DNA of 64,000 nt from Gorsachius magnificus (lineage: Eukaryota; Chordata; Aves; Pelecaniformes; Ardeidae), in contig CM067081.1 of NCBI GenBank assembly GCA_034008185.1, positions 79,938,765 to 80,002,764 on the forward strand, given 5' to 3'. The notes under the pieces are model-generated. The model was not told the origin of the DNA. It did not search any database and saw nothing but the letters and a program-made list of their open reading frames with translations. The translations under genes were made by a program, and so were the position numbers. This document shows positions 38,301 to 49,902 of the stretch, in pieces; within the stretch, counting starts at the first letter, position 1, and every line of letters begins with the position of its first letter.

Positions 38301-41300
38301 GTTAATTACATTCATATTTATACATACACACACACACAAAGGTTTAGCAACATTTATCCAATTCAGAAGCTTGTCTGATGTATACATTCAATGGTCAGAT
38401 GGACACAGTACCTTGATCTGGAGGAGAACACATTCCGGCCTAGGCACAGTGGTGACTCAGCAAAAGGAAGGGGGACATATTTATCCCTCATTGATAGTTA
38501 TTTACTATCTAGTTAAGTACAGATGACTCAAAGTCTGACAAACTTTTGCATCTACCAGGAAGTAAAATAGACTTACTTTTAATTTAAAAGAACGGACAGA
38601 TTGTGTCCTCAATAAAGAAAATGGTTTAGGGTTGAAAGACTGAATCTGTCTGAACCTACAGAACTCTTCAGAGGGAAGGCTGGTCAACTCTGCCACCCAA
38701 CTTGCAGGCAAGGAGAGCCTGAGAACTGGAAGATGAAGGATGTGCTCAGAGGCCTGCTTCTCAAGGTGCTTTTTAATGGAGCGTCTTTGAAAGACTTTCC
38801 CTCCAAAGGAGTTCTTTGAGAGAGCAGTCCAAACCAGCTCTTTCCAATAATCGCAGCCCGATATATAGCACACAAACCCCAAGACCTAGGCTGCCGCCTG
38901 GTCTGAAATGAATACAGATCAACTGAGCATGAATGACTTCTTTGATGTGTCCTCAGTTAGTTTATGCATATTTTTTTCTTTTATTTCTTCGTCCAAATAT
39001 TCATAGATATTTGCATCTGCTTTGGATGCTATGAGTAAAACATGGTTGGATTAGGGTTTTCCCCTCTGAATCCAAAATCTGGAAAAAAGAATTCAGTTCT
39101 AATTACCCACGCACATGCAGACATGTCCTTTTTAAAATCAGTTTCCTTTTGCAGCAGGCAAAACTCAGGAAGCTCTGTTGGTCTTTTTCTTCAACGCGTT
39201 TTCCTTCAAGAATCAAACAAAAGCAATATGGGAGCATAAAGTGGGAAAGGAGCTTAAACTGCATGTTGAGAAGGCAAAGTCAGCTCATGGGGACCTCATC
39301 CGGAATACCAATTTGTATTAACCAAATTAACACAAACTAAGTAACAGTAAGAGAGACTTAGTTCTTTTTGCTGCCAATTCCAACCCTATGCAAGAGCAGA
39401 TCCAGCTGCCAAAATCTGTTAGAACAGTCCTTAAAACCAGTATTTACACCTTCTGTGCATTGTGATTGTGAGCACCTGCTTTAATACCCCCAGGTTTTCG
39501 AGTGCTGCCTTTAAAAGCTTGTTTCACAATAAGATATTTACAAATGCCATGACAATAATTTTAGAAAAAAAATGGTCACACTGAAACGAGCACCAAACAT
39601 GAATATATACAACAAAAATATCATTACATTCCATTTTGGTTTATCTGCATTTTCCTTTTCTTCACTGCTAAGAATCAAGAAATATTTGTATCTGAACAGA
39701 AATTTTATCCTTCCTAATCAGTCTGATTCTCCCAACTGATATTCAGTATTAGCTTGCATTGGGCATTGTATCGATCCCATTGTTATCTCAGTTTGAGTGG
39801 TGACTATTAGATGATAATTTTAAATGCTTTTTAAAGTGGCTCATAGAGCCTTGTCATGCCTTAAGCTTGAGATATATTGCTTTTATTCCAAGGAATCCTT
39901 TCTGGTTATTTAATGAAATACATTATTTTTTATCCTTGTGGTCACAAGTGATACAATGACAACTGAATAGTTAAAATCACTTGTGCATGTATGGAGACAT
40001 ATAAATAAAGACTAAAGGGTTTTCAGCTTTGCATCTGAATTAATATCTCATGCATTTAAATCACACTCTCAATTTAATCAGTTTACACTTACAATACATT
40101 TTCAATTCCATCTCAACATAGCCACTGAGCTTCTCAGAAACTTTAAGAGAGGGAGAGAGACAGACAGATGTTCTAACATAGTAAGTCAATACAAAGTTTA
40201 CACAAAACAAGGAGGTGACCTAGAAACATTTTCCTCTGGGTGAATTTGTTATTAGTGTACTTAAAAATAATGTATTTTATCTTTTTACTAAACTGATTGA
40301 CAGTTAAGGATTAAATATTTCTAATAATCTATATTCTGTTAATAATCTGACAGCATTAAAAAATAAGTACCCTGTTCATTCACATTTCAGATCAAGAGCT
40401 AAATGAGGCTCAAGACTTGTTAGGATTACTGGTAAAACATTTTTGCAAAGAATTAAAGTCAAAGGTCAAAGGTTGTTTTTAATTATATATCACCGCTATT
40501 TTTTTTGTGTTTAAAAAGGAATTGAACACCATGTCCAGCCCTGTGCTCATGATTAAGTTTTGTTTCAATAGAGCAGCACAGTATAGTCATAATCATTCAG
40601 GACTGCATTTTTACAAATACAAACATAATTTATGCAGAGAAAAAGTAGAACAGTGAATGCAAGAGAACATCCACAAACAAAAACTTGGTAAAGATGACAA
40701 TGTGAGGAACTATGAATTATGGTAATTTTCAAATTATACACTGAACCATATTTTTTTCACTAAATTGATATCCATAATTTTGCATGCAACTGAATATTTG
40801 AAATGAGAGGACTGTTAAACATGCTTTTCTGTAAAACTCTGAATATGAAGAGAGATTCTGCAGAAATATTGTATGGCACAGGGAGGGACTGGTGTGTTGT
40901 GGGCAGCAAATAATAAGATGGTAAAATGGATACAGATATCTGAAATTTTCTTACGTTTTGGAAAACTTCAGTGTGTACCATTCAAAATATATATGGCCTA
41001 GTAAAACGTTATGCAGGGATTGATTGTAAATATATGTGCTAACATGGCAAAACCCGAAGATGGCCGTTAACTTTTCAGTGTGATTTTTCAGTTCTCATTC
41101 TGGCACGTTTATGGTGTCAATGCTGCTGACTGTGTGAACACTCTGGTAAATATCTATGCATATCAGGCTAGCAGAGAACTCTGATGGCAGCTGACTAATA
41201 TCTGGAAACTATTGTGGTAAGCAGAAATATTTGCTTTTTTCTAATTTCTGTTTTATAATCTAGCAGACATTTCAATTTTGGGGTATTTTTTAGTGTTTGA

Positions 41301-43177
41301 GGAATTCCCTCATATTCTTACTTCAATAATGAGGGGGGAAAAGGCATATTTTTAAACAAGTGTTGCACTGGCAGTTACTGTAGCATATATGTACTAAAAC
41401 CTAAAATCTTGTCATTGGCAAAGAATAACATCTTTCAGTAGATCCTAACTGAACTAAGGAATCTAGGTCATCTGTCACCTCTAGGTGAAGCCAAGTCAGG
41501 CAAGAACATGGAAATAGCTAACAAATTTAATGAGACTTGTTTTACTCTCTTGGTTCAGCACAACAATGGCTTTCCACTCTGTATTTTCTGTTCTGCAAAG
41601 GATAAACAGTCCAAGACTTCCTGGTGAACATTTCTAAATGACAACATGTTTTCTTGCTTTTATATTCTGCTGAGAAGTGTATAAAGCCAGATACTATTTT
41701 TTTTTATTTACATTTTATTAAATACTAAATGTACATATTTCCAAAATATAGGCATTTCAAAGTTTTTTTAAAAATAGCAAAAAGAGTAAAGTATTGCTTC
41801 AATAATTTTCAGTGGTAACTGAGTTTACAGTTGCTAATTATTGAATACAACCTCAAGAACTTGGATGGATTTCTAATGTAAGATTGTAGCACTATTATTA
41901 CTACTTATGATTCTCTTAATTTTGTGAGCATGTTTTCTCTTCTGAACAGAAAAAAAAACCTTAAATTTGAAAACAACTGCAAGTGTTTTTGCAAGTAAGA
42001 TAGTAACAAGAAGCAAAGCTATAATTATATTAACAGCTAAATTGCCTTAGGACCACTAGCTAAGATGAACCGTAAAGTTCTTGTCTTTCTACTACTTTTC
42101 TACTAATTAACTAATTATATATTCATTAATATCAGAATGACATTTATCTTTTCCTTGAAAAGAAATATCTCCTCAGTTGTTTCACAGGAGGTATGTAATG
42201 AGCTGTTCTATAATTTTTTCAGTCAAGATGCCCATCCAAAGGTAAATACCCATTCCAGTGCCTGTTCGTTCCTGTTGTTCCCCTCTCTCTGGAAGGGAGG
42301 AAGAGCACTTTTCTTCCTGACTCTCTCTTTTATCTTGAATTTGTGTTTCACAGTGATGCATTTTAGCTTTTATAGCTCTGACAGAAAGGAAGCTGAAATT
42401 GAGAGAGATTGATCCTCTGGAAAAAGTCCACTGTTTATCAGATTTATGTCTCACTTGCATTACCTCTGATTTATCCTTTTTGCACCCTACAGATTCACTG
42501 GAAAAACAAAAACTAACCTTGCTTCCCCTTGCAGATACCTCAACACCTTCTTTCCTTTTCACTTTCCGTGTTTCCTCTGTGCCTCGAGCATAAATATTAG
42601 TACACCTGTCCCTGGCAGAGCTTCAGAAATCAAAAGGCAGAATGACATTCCGGCAATGGTCCTTCAGTGCAGCAGGACCTACATGCCACCCCTCTGGCAT
42701 AATTTTTAACCACCACATCTCTTCTCAGGAATAATTTTTCAAAAATGCCACTAGAAGCAACAGTTGTGATATTTTTAATCTATAAACCAAGTAGAATAGA
42801 CTATTTGATGGTCTTTCCTGCCTGGAGCAGCATTATCCAATGCTAAACAGAATCTCCAAAGCAGAATAATTAGTGAATCACCATCTAGCAGGGCCTTACT
42901 GCTGTGACTTGGAGGCATGAAGCAATTCAGTAAAATAGAAGGAAGCATTTTAATTCCCTTTCAAGTTCTACAAAAGAACTGTAAATTCTTGCTGAGATGC
43001 TGTATACATATAGACGACACTTGTCTCTCTGGAGTTGCTGGTATGGTGTAAAAGCAATCTGTCCTTAGACATCGACCTGTGCAATGACTCTTTGAAGACC
43101 ATGAATATTTTAGAGGATAAAGTGATGGCAGCTTTGCACAGGCAAATTCTGCTTCCAAAAAGTTTTAAGTTTTGTCA
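35388..43177. other. Non-coding stretch of 7.8 kb, unassigned
   Basis: No gene or full repeat is recognised. A patch at about 36820-36960 has an LTR-like look (AATAAA followed by a GT-containing stretch) but no clear ends. A consensus splice donor AGGTAAGT lies at 36110-36117 without a convincing acceptor upstream. A DR1-type triple half-site is at 40456-40475 and a short CA run near 38326-38338. The other frames (for example 36989-37348) show no domain. Confidence 0.45.
40456..40475 (+). promoter_or_regulatory. Candidate DR1-type nuclear-receptor site
   Basis: AAGTCA, AGGTCA and AGGTTG follow one another, each separated by a single A. Direct repeats of AGGTCA with one-base spacing are the known binding form for HNF4, COUP-TF and PPAR/RXR. 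Only the motif is seen; occupancy, conservation and any target gene are unknown, and motifs of this length occur by chance in tens of kilobases. Confidence 0.3.
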
Positions 43178-43520
43178 GGGCACCTCAAGGCTGTGGGGGG
43201 TCCCCATGGGGCTCAGGTCAGGGCCTGGCAGCTGGGTCCCGTCCCACTCCCAGCCAGGTGCAGGGCAGCCGGGGGGCACCAGGGCAGCCCCAGCCCCAAG
43301 CATTGGGCACCTCCCTGGGGATGGGCTGAGGCTGGGCCAGGATATAGCCCTGTGGGGGGCAGCAGGGCCCATGGCTGGACGGGGGGGGGGGGCCCCCGGC
43401 AGGGTCTGACAGCCCTGGGGGACAGAGGTGGGGTCCTGGGCCCTAGGTAGGGTGGGGGGAGCCCTTAGAGGGGACCGGGCAGTGATAGTGAGGGCTGGTG
43501 GCACCCTCAGGGACACGATA
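43178..43520. repeat. G-rich, CpG-poor block with potential G-quadruplexes
   Basis: About 340 bp is very rich in G and C, in sharp contrast to AT-rich flanks. There are many runs of three or more G on the plus strand, including a run of 12 G (43381-43392) and GGGGGG runs nearby. CpG dinucleotides are few, so it is not a typical CpG island. It carries long open frames on both strands simply because stop codons are rare in such sequence; I do not call them genes. It ends about 170 bp before the family B LTR. Its origin (GC-rich repeat, minisatellite remnant, inserted fragment) is not established. Confidence 0.75.
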
Positions 43521-43693
43521 TGTTTAATATTTCCATCAGCTGTATTATAAGAAGTATCTGAATAAAAAAGAAAGAAAATTATTTCCTCCTTATTTCTTAG
43601 GTATGACCGCATTTTGTAGAATTTAGTCTGTTGATTTAAGAGATATAAAAAAACACTTTTAGTTTTTTCTTTTGTATTGCTACAAAGGCTAAC
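43521..43693. other. AT-rich spacer before LTR
   Basis: An ordinary AT-rich stretch between the G-rich block and the LTR. The five bases before the LTR (CTAAC) do not match those after it (CCATG). Confidence 0.5.
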
Positions 43694-44722
43694 TGTATTG
43701 GGTTTGCAAGGTGATGTTTTGGTAGTGGGGGGGAGGAGGGGATGCAGGGGTGGCTTCTGTGAGAAGATGATGGAAGATTCCCCTATGTCAGACAGAGTCA
43801 ACACCAGCTGGCTCCAAGATGGACCCGCTGCTGGCCCATCGGCAATGGTGGTAGTGCCCCTGGGATAATGTGTTTAAGAAGGGGGAAAAAAATCCCAAAC
43901 CTGTGCAACCATAGCCAGGAGAGAGGAGTGAGAATATGTGAGAGGAGCAGCCCTGCAGACACCCACGCCAGTGCAGCAGGAGGGGCAGGAGGTGCTCCAG
44001 GCACCGGAGCAGAGATTCCCCTGAAGCCCCTGGTGTAGCCCATGGTGAGGCAGGCTGTGCGCCTGCAGCCCATGGAGGTCCCCAACGGACCACCCCTGCC
44101 CCGGAAGGAACCCCGGAACAGGCTCCTGGCAGTAGTGTGGACCCATGGAGCCCGAGCAGGTTTGGGCACCCACACTGGAGCAGTCTATTCCTGAAGGACT
44201 GCACCCCATGGAAGGGACCCACACTGGAGCAGTTTGTGAAGAACTGCAGCCTGTGGGAAGGACCCACATTGGAGAAGTTCATGGGACTGTTTCCCATGGG
44301 AGCAACCCCACTCTGGAGGAGGGGCAGAGTGTGAGAGGTCCTCCCTCTGAGGAGGAAGGAGCAGCAGAGACAATGTGTGATGAACTGACTGCATCCCCCA
44401 TTCCACGTCCCTCTGCACTGCTTTTGGGGGAGGTGGGAGTCAAGTTAATCCCAGGAAGAAGGGATGGGCGGGGGGAAGGTGTTTTAAGATTTGGTTTTAT
44501 TTCTCATTGCCCTACTCTGATTTGATTGATAATAAATTAAGCTCATTTCTCCAAGTCGTGTCTGTTTTGCCCGTGACTGTAACTGATGAATGATCTTTCC
44601 TTGTCCTTATCTCAATCTATGACCTTTTCATTATATTTTTCTCTTCCTGTCCAGCTGAGGAGGGGGAGCGATAGAGCAGCTTTGGTGGGCACCTGGTGTC
44701 CAGCCAGGATCAACCCACCACA
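43694..44722 (+). mobile_element. Solo LTR, family B, ERV (ERVL-like)
   Basis: This 1029-bp element begins TGTATTGGGTTTGCAAGG and ends CAACCCACCACA. It is homologous along its length to the LTR at 17029-17912 and is less decayed at its ends. It contains a likely poly(A) signal AATAAA (44531-44536), then a TCCTTATCTCAAT...GACCTTTTCATT block that resembles the 3' part of family A, supporting a common ERVL-like origin. No internal genes or partner LTR lie next to it. The other family B LTR is 26 kb away, too far for one provirus. The long frames within it (for example 43788-44297 minus) reflect its GC content. Confidence 0.88.
44164..44302 (+). repeat. Internal ~46-50-bp minisatellite in family B LTR
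   Basis: Three imperfect units (44164-44213, 44214-44259, 44260-44302) each start with a GG(C)ACCCACA(C/T)TGGAG(C/A)AG motif and continue to a 'CCCATGGAA/CTGTGGGAA' end. Related units appear in the 17.4-kb LTR. In retroviral LTRs, tandem repeats in U3 often carry enhancer sites; whether that was so here is inference. Confidence 0.75.
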
Positions 44723-47700
44723 CCATGTAGAAGACAACTGAACAGGGAGAGGAACGGCTAAACCCAAGGTCTAGATGTATGCTTGCTGCCTCCACACTGA
44801 AAAAAGGCGAACAGATCTCAACCTGTTTGTTCAACAGATTTCCCAATAGGAAAGCACATTGGCATAGATTCTTTGTGTGCCACACTAGCTGTCTAAGGAT
44901 TTCAAAAGTAGGAAGGAGAGAGCAATGACAGCTTCTGAATTTCCTGTATAGACCAGAAAGAGGGTCTGTTCTTCTGAGATGAGGAAGTTCTCCCAGACAT
45001 CTGTGACTTTTGATGGGAAATGAAGTCCAGTTCTACTCCAGTTTCCAAAAATGCTTCTGGGTATTTCCCCTCAGGAAACAATTCTGTCTGTGGATGGAGG
45101 AGCAGCTCTGAGAAAGGGGATTGTAAAGAGCTATGATTTCCAACCCAGGATCATATGTTTCCATATTGGCCAGATGGTTCTAGACATGTCATTCTCCATG
45201 TGCTGCCTGCTGGGTCACTTTAGTTCCCCTCTTACACTGTAGAGAGAAATCAGGTATTTATTTCATGCAGTGTTCTCCTTTGGTCAAATACCAAGTCAGT
45301 ATTTAAATATGGTATCATGCTAGCAGAAGCATGGCATAAATATCATATGCCAATTTCTTCTTCAAGTTACAATTCTTATGGGACTTCTATTTAAATGGAG
45401 GCTGCATCTTCCATCTGATACAAAAAAGAAGTGTTGACTCTGTGTATGATGCACATTTACATTTGAGGAGTACAGCTAAGCATTTTGTTCTGTAGTGTGA
45501 CAAGAAAGGAGTTTAAATCTTGATATGATATCCCTAATAACCACATGTTAGCTATTGTGAAAAAAATAAATCTTGATAAAAAGTACCATTGGAGAAAATG
45601 CTGAAATGAATGAATGAGGTTAAGAATCAGTTCTTACATATAGTAAATGGATAGTAACGTGCAAAATCTATGATCCCATTGACAGATGCAATGTTTATCA
45701 GCCATCAAAACTAGACACACAAAGCTGTTTATTAAAAAAAAACCCAGCAAATAATGCCCTAGCAAAGTTATTTACAGTTATCTAAAAAAAGCATAGCTAT
45801 TCCAGAACACTTCGATAATACTGCCTTTAGAAGACTATTAAATAATTCACAAGCATATTATTTGTCAAATAACTTATTCAACATACTTTTGCAATTGAAT
45901 TTCCTTGGAACATTTTGCTTTCCCCAGTGCTTAGCACTGTTCGTGAAATTTCTGATACCAAAAAGCACTTCTGAATTCAAAACCAGTATTTATCACACAA
46001 GGTTCTTATCAGTTAGCTTCTGGCATGAAGGTTCAGGAGCATTATAGGGAAAAAAGGTGAAAAGCAACCTATCTCTTTGGTACTCAACTCATGCAGTCAA
46101 GGTTGCAGTCAAGGATGTCTTCCTCCCACTGATGGCAGCGTGGACACCTCCAGGGAGTATACATGGATAGTGCAGCCTTGGATGACTGCTGCGCCAAGAG
46201 CTATTAAATTTTTGAGATGATAATGAGAACACAAAGACAGATTCCTGAGTCTGTCGTTGCAACTATGACTAAAGTTTGTCTCATTCTTTAATGTTTTTTC
46301 ATTGACAGTATTTCCCAGCACACTGAACAGCAGTTGGGAATCACCGAGATGTAGTATGCTCCTTGTTCCTCACCTGTTTCCTTGACTCTTTTCCCAAAAT
46401 GCAGGATAAATCAGGCTCTTTATCAAAATATTCCCTCCAAGATAATGCTGAAGGTGCTCCCTGATCCTTGGGAGGGAAAAAAAACCAACCCACAACAATG
46501 CAGACTTGGGAATTTCTGGTTTGACTTATCCAAATTGGAAAGTTCTTTAAATATTAAGAGCCACAGCTGTTTTCCAAATGCATTTCCTGCTGGTCAGATT
46601 TCTTCTGTCAAATATAAACCTTTCCTCTGTGCTCCCAGGATTTCAGAGTACTTGCATGCTGTGTGTTTCTGAACTGAATTGCTTGTTCCTGGCATGGGAG
46701 AAATTCTTTTCTTTGCAAGGGGAAATCTAGTCGAACCCTGTTGAAGTCAATGGGGCTACTGCAGTGAAATGGAAAACAAAGTGGCATCCTTAAATTGTTG
46801 CTCTGCCAATTTATTACTTTTATAGTTTTTGTTTGTTTGTTTCCTTGTGAACCCAATTATTTTATAACCTTTAAAAGAATAAGCTGCTTCAGAGCACGTA
46901 AAATATCATTTTCTTGTATTTGATGGAATTAATGTTCTAAATTTGCACAGAATTACACTGAATTACCTATCCTTTCCTGTAAAATAAAAAGGTATCTTGG
47001 CCTCATTCTCTAAGATCTTGTTTTTCTTTCCATCTTGTTCTTTTTTCATACAAATGCCAGAATATTTTTCAAAATGGAAGACAATTTATATCATTTGTGC
47101 ACATTTGAGACATTCATTCCTGCATGTATAAATGCAAGAGAAGATCAATCTTCCAGTTATATTGCAACCAATATGCAGGAGAAGAGCTAGGACAGCAAAA
47201 GTCTTCTGACAGAATTTAAGTGACTAGCAGAGTGTCTCCTTACCTGGTGATAGAGGAAAACATTTAATAATTCTAGTCTGTTCTGTGTTTTCCTACAGAA
47301 CCACCACTGAGAAGGAAACAACTGTTCCTGGAAGGTAAAGCTGAGCCCAGACAGTTCCTGATACTCAAAATGTAAAACTGGAAATTGCAAAACAGAAGCC
47401 TATTGTATTTAGGAAATTTGTAGCAAAGAGAAAGTACAGTCTTTTCACTTAACGCATACCTTGTGATGTTTTTTGTGACCTGCACAGGATCTAGGAGAGT
47501 CTGGAAAACCTACTGCATTTCATAACCTGTCTCTTTCTTGATAAAGAAAGAAAGTGCAAAAGAACAGAGTATTTTTAATTTCCTTAGTCTTTTCCAATTT
47601 TAGGCCAAATCTGCCATAGTTCTTCAAATATTTTTAACTTTTAACACACAAACAATCCCAATTTTAATATTAATAAAAGGAAATTAATTTATTACAACAG

Positions 47701-49357
47701 TTCACATTTCTCCATCTTTTATCATCAGAAATAATAATGTTGGTGCTCATGTTCCCATACCACTGAAGACACAGGTAGGTCTATAGCATCACTCTCCTTA
47801 TAGGAGTCTGTCTGTCTGTGCTCTAATCTAATCTACAACATGTTTCTGCATCCCACTAAAAGCTATGAACTTATCTCACTGTAAAATCTGAACAACAAAA
47901 ACAAGACAGACCGCTAGCAAAACCTATTCATCAGTAACAGTAGCTGCAATGTATTTTACATGATACGGTTTAAATCTTTGCCAAATTAGAAAGATTTTGC
48001 ATCACTCCAACCAAGCAAGAAGTTCCAAACATTAAATAATATGAATTCATTAAAATTAATTTTTTAATTTTTTTTTCCTATGTCTTACTCATCTTTCACA
48101 TGTAGAATAAAATATGGGAACCCGTCTCCTCTCTACAGTATGGGAATGTAGGTACCACTCTAAATTAATCCTGTTAAGAAGGAGAGATGAGCAAACACCT
48201 TGGAATTCACAAGTCCATGGATGCATGTCTTATCAAATCCTAATTTAAATACTAACCCCCCCTGCCCAAACAATAAAAAAAAAACTGGTCAGTGTATTTT
48301 TTTTTAACCTTGGAACTCCTATACATTTACTGAACAAAAAACTTAAAAGGAGCTTATTCACTTTAAAAGAATCTCTTTCTCATAGCTGTGTGATAAGGGA
48401 GCCCTTAATTGACAGCATTCGTGCCGTAAACTGACATTCTTACTATGTAGAAAATAATTGTTACATACAGATTTCACTAGATGCAAGTGTAAGAACGTGA
48501 GTTAGCAGGAAGAGCCATGGGTGTGGCAGAAAGATAAAACAGTTGATGTGAAGCTTCTCTTATCTCATGGTGTGCCATTTTCTGAGTTGTTTTTCCTGCT
48601 GTACAATACTCCCTGCAAACATATACAGTGTCTTTATCTTCCATGGCCACAAGGTGTGGTTTTTTTTATTTTTCACAACCGGTGAAGAAAACAATTGATT
48701 AACACATTTGGTTTCAAAGGTGCTAGTTCCTAATGTTATTTTCAGTTAAGACAGAATGCAGTGCAATGTGTAATTCATACCACTTCCCAGAGCTTTCTTT
48801 GGGAGACAGATCTCCTTTTAAGGGATGTTTGTTTTTCTCCTCTGTTTTTCAGCATCATGATTACATGAGGCACTCACACACAGAGAGAAAAAGATCATTT
48901 TCAATTTCCTTTCATAAAGGAAAGGTTAATAGAAAAACTACAAGAATAATTATTAATTTAGTATTTTTGATTTCCCAAAGAAATTTGAGTATACAACATA
49001 ATACAGATAAATACTTGACTTTACGGTTTCAGCTGCAAGGTCTGTTATTTTATTCAAAATGGAGGGAATGGATAAAGAAAAGAAAAATTACATACGCAAA
49101 TTTTCATAGGAAAATATCAAGGAAACTCTTCAATAACTCTGAGAAAAGGCAAAGAGCTATTTCTCCTTAGATCTATGAATTGTATCTGAGTTAAGTACAA
49201 ATGCTGTATTTGCTAAAATATTTCTGGGGCTTTAAGAAGTTTTCTTTTCGGTTTTTTTGTTTTGTTGGGGTTTTTTTTAATCCTGTGTTAGTTTTCTTTT
49301 TATCCCTTATATTTTGGGTTCTGGCTATCAAATTCAGAAGGCAGCTTTTAACACTGG
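44723..49357. other. Non-coding stretch of 4.6 kb, unassigned
   Basis: No gene or repeat family is recognised. An open frame of 145 codons on the plus strand (48733-49170) is lysine-, arginine-, isoleucine- and phenylalanine-rich without any domain I know. It is the longest frame in AT-rich sequence that no element explains, but its length is near what chance would give in a window this size. A T-rich stretch lies at about 49245-49285, directly before the CR1 copy. Confidence 0.5.
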
Positions 49358-49902
49358 GACATCTCACTGGTGAGACCTCACCTGGAGTACTGCATCCAGC
49401 TCTGGAGCCCTCAGCACAAGAAGGACATGGAACTGTTGGAGCGGGTCCAGAGGAGGGCTACTAAAATGATCCAAGGGCTGGAGCACCTCTACTATGAGGA
49501 CAGGCTGAGAGACTTGGGCTTGTTCAGCCTGGAGAAGAGAAGGCTGCAGGGAGACCTGACTGTGGCCTTTCAGTACTTAAAGGGGGCCTATAGGAAAGAT
49601 GGGGACAATCTTTTTAGCAAGGCCTGCTGTGACAGGACAAGAGGTAATGGTTTTAAACTGAAGCAGGGTAGGTTTAGACTGGATATAAGGAAGAAATTCT
49701 TTACAATAAGGGTGGTGAAACACTGGAACGGGTTGCCCAGAGAGGCAGTGGAGGCCCCATCCCTGGGAACATTCAAGGCCAGGTTGGATGGGGCTCTGAG
49801 CAACCTGATCTAGTTAGCGGTGTTCCTGCTCACTGCAGGGGTATTGGACTAGATGACCTCTACGGGTCCCTTCCAACCCAAACCATTCTATGATTCTATG
49901 AT
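49358..49902 (+). mobile_element. CR1 LINE, 5'-truncated, well preserved 3' end
   Basis: It covers the end of ORF2, a short 3' untranslated region (TTGGACTAGATGACCTCTACGG around 49846-49868) and the terminal ATTCTATGATTCTATGAT tail (49885-49902). The 5' end is a truncation at about 49358, placed where similarity to CR1 begins. It lacks the reverse-transcriptase core and cannot move by itself. The absence of stops through 147 codons and the intact tail suggest a relatively young copy. It lies 2 kb before another plus-strand CR1 of a different subfamily. Confidence 0.95.
49370..49813 (+). pseudogene. C-terminal fragment of CR1 ORF2 (open frame)
   Basis: 147 codons are uninterrupted, ending at TAG (49811-49813). 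The segment includes the '[30 protein letters not shown]' region, shared with the copy at 52.8 kb ([12 protein letters not shown]...), and ends with the typical '[21 protein letters not shown]' C-terminus. This part lies downstream of the polymerase core, so no active site is present. The first codon given is only the start of the open stretch, not a real initiation site. Confidence 0.9.

Noticed and set aside
43175..43804. 209-codon minus-strand frame
   Set aside because: It covers the G-rich block, where stop codons are rare, then crosses AT-rich sequence with no domain; the proline/alanine-rich composition is that of the repeat.
43788..44525. Several frames of 125-169 codons within the LTR on both strands
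   Set aside because: They lie wholly in a GC-rich solo LTR and contain its minisatellite units.
17029..44722. The two family B LTRs as the ends of one provirus
   Set aside because: They are about 26 kb apart, differ greatly in sequence and length, and enclose no gag, pol or env but do enclose unrelated CR1 and family A insertions.
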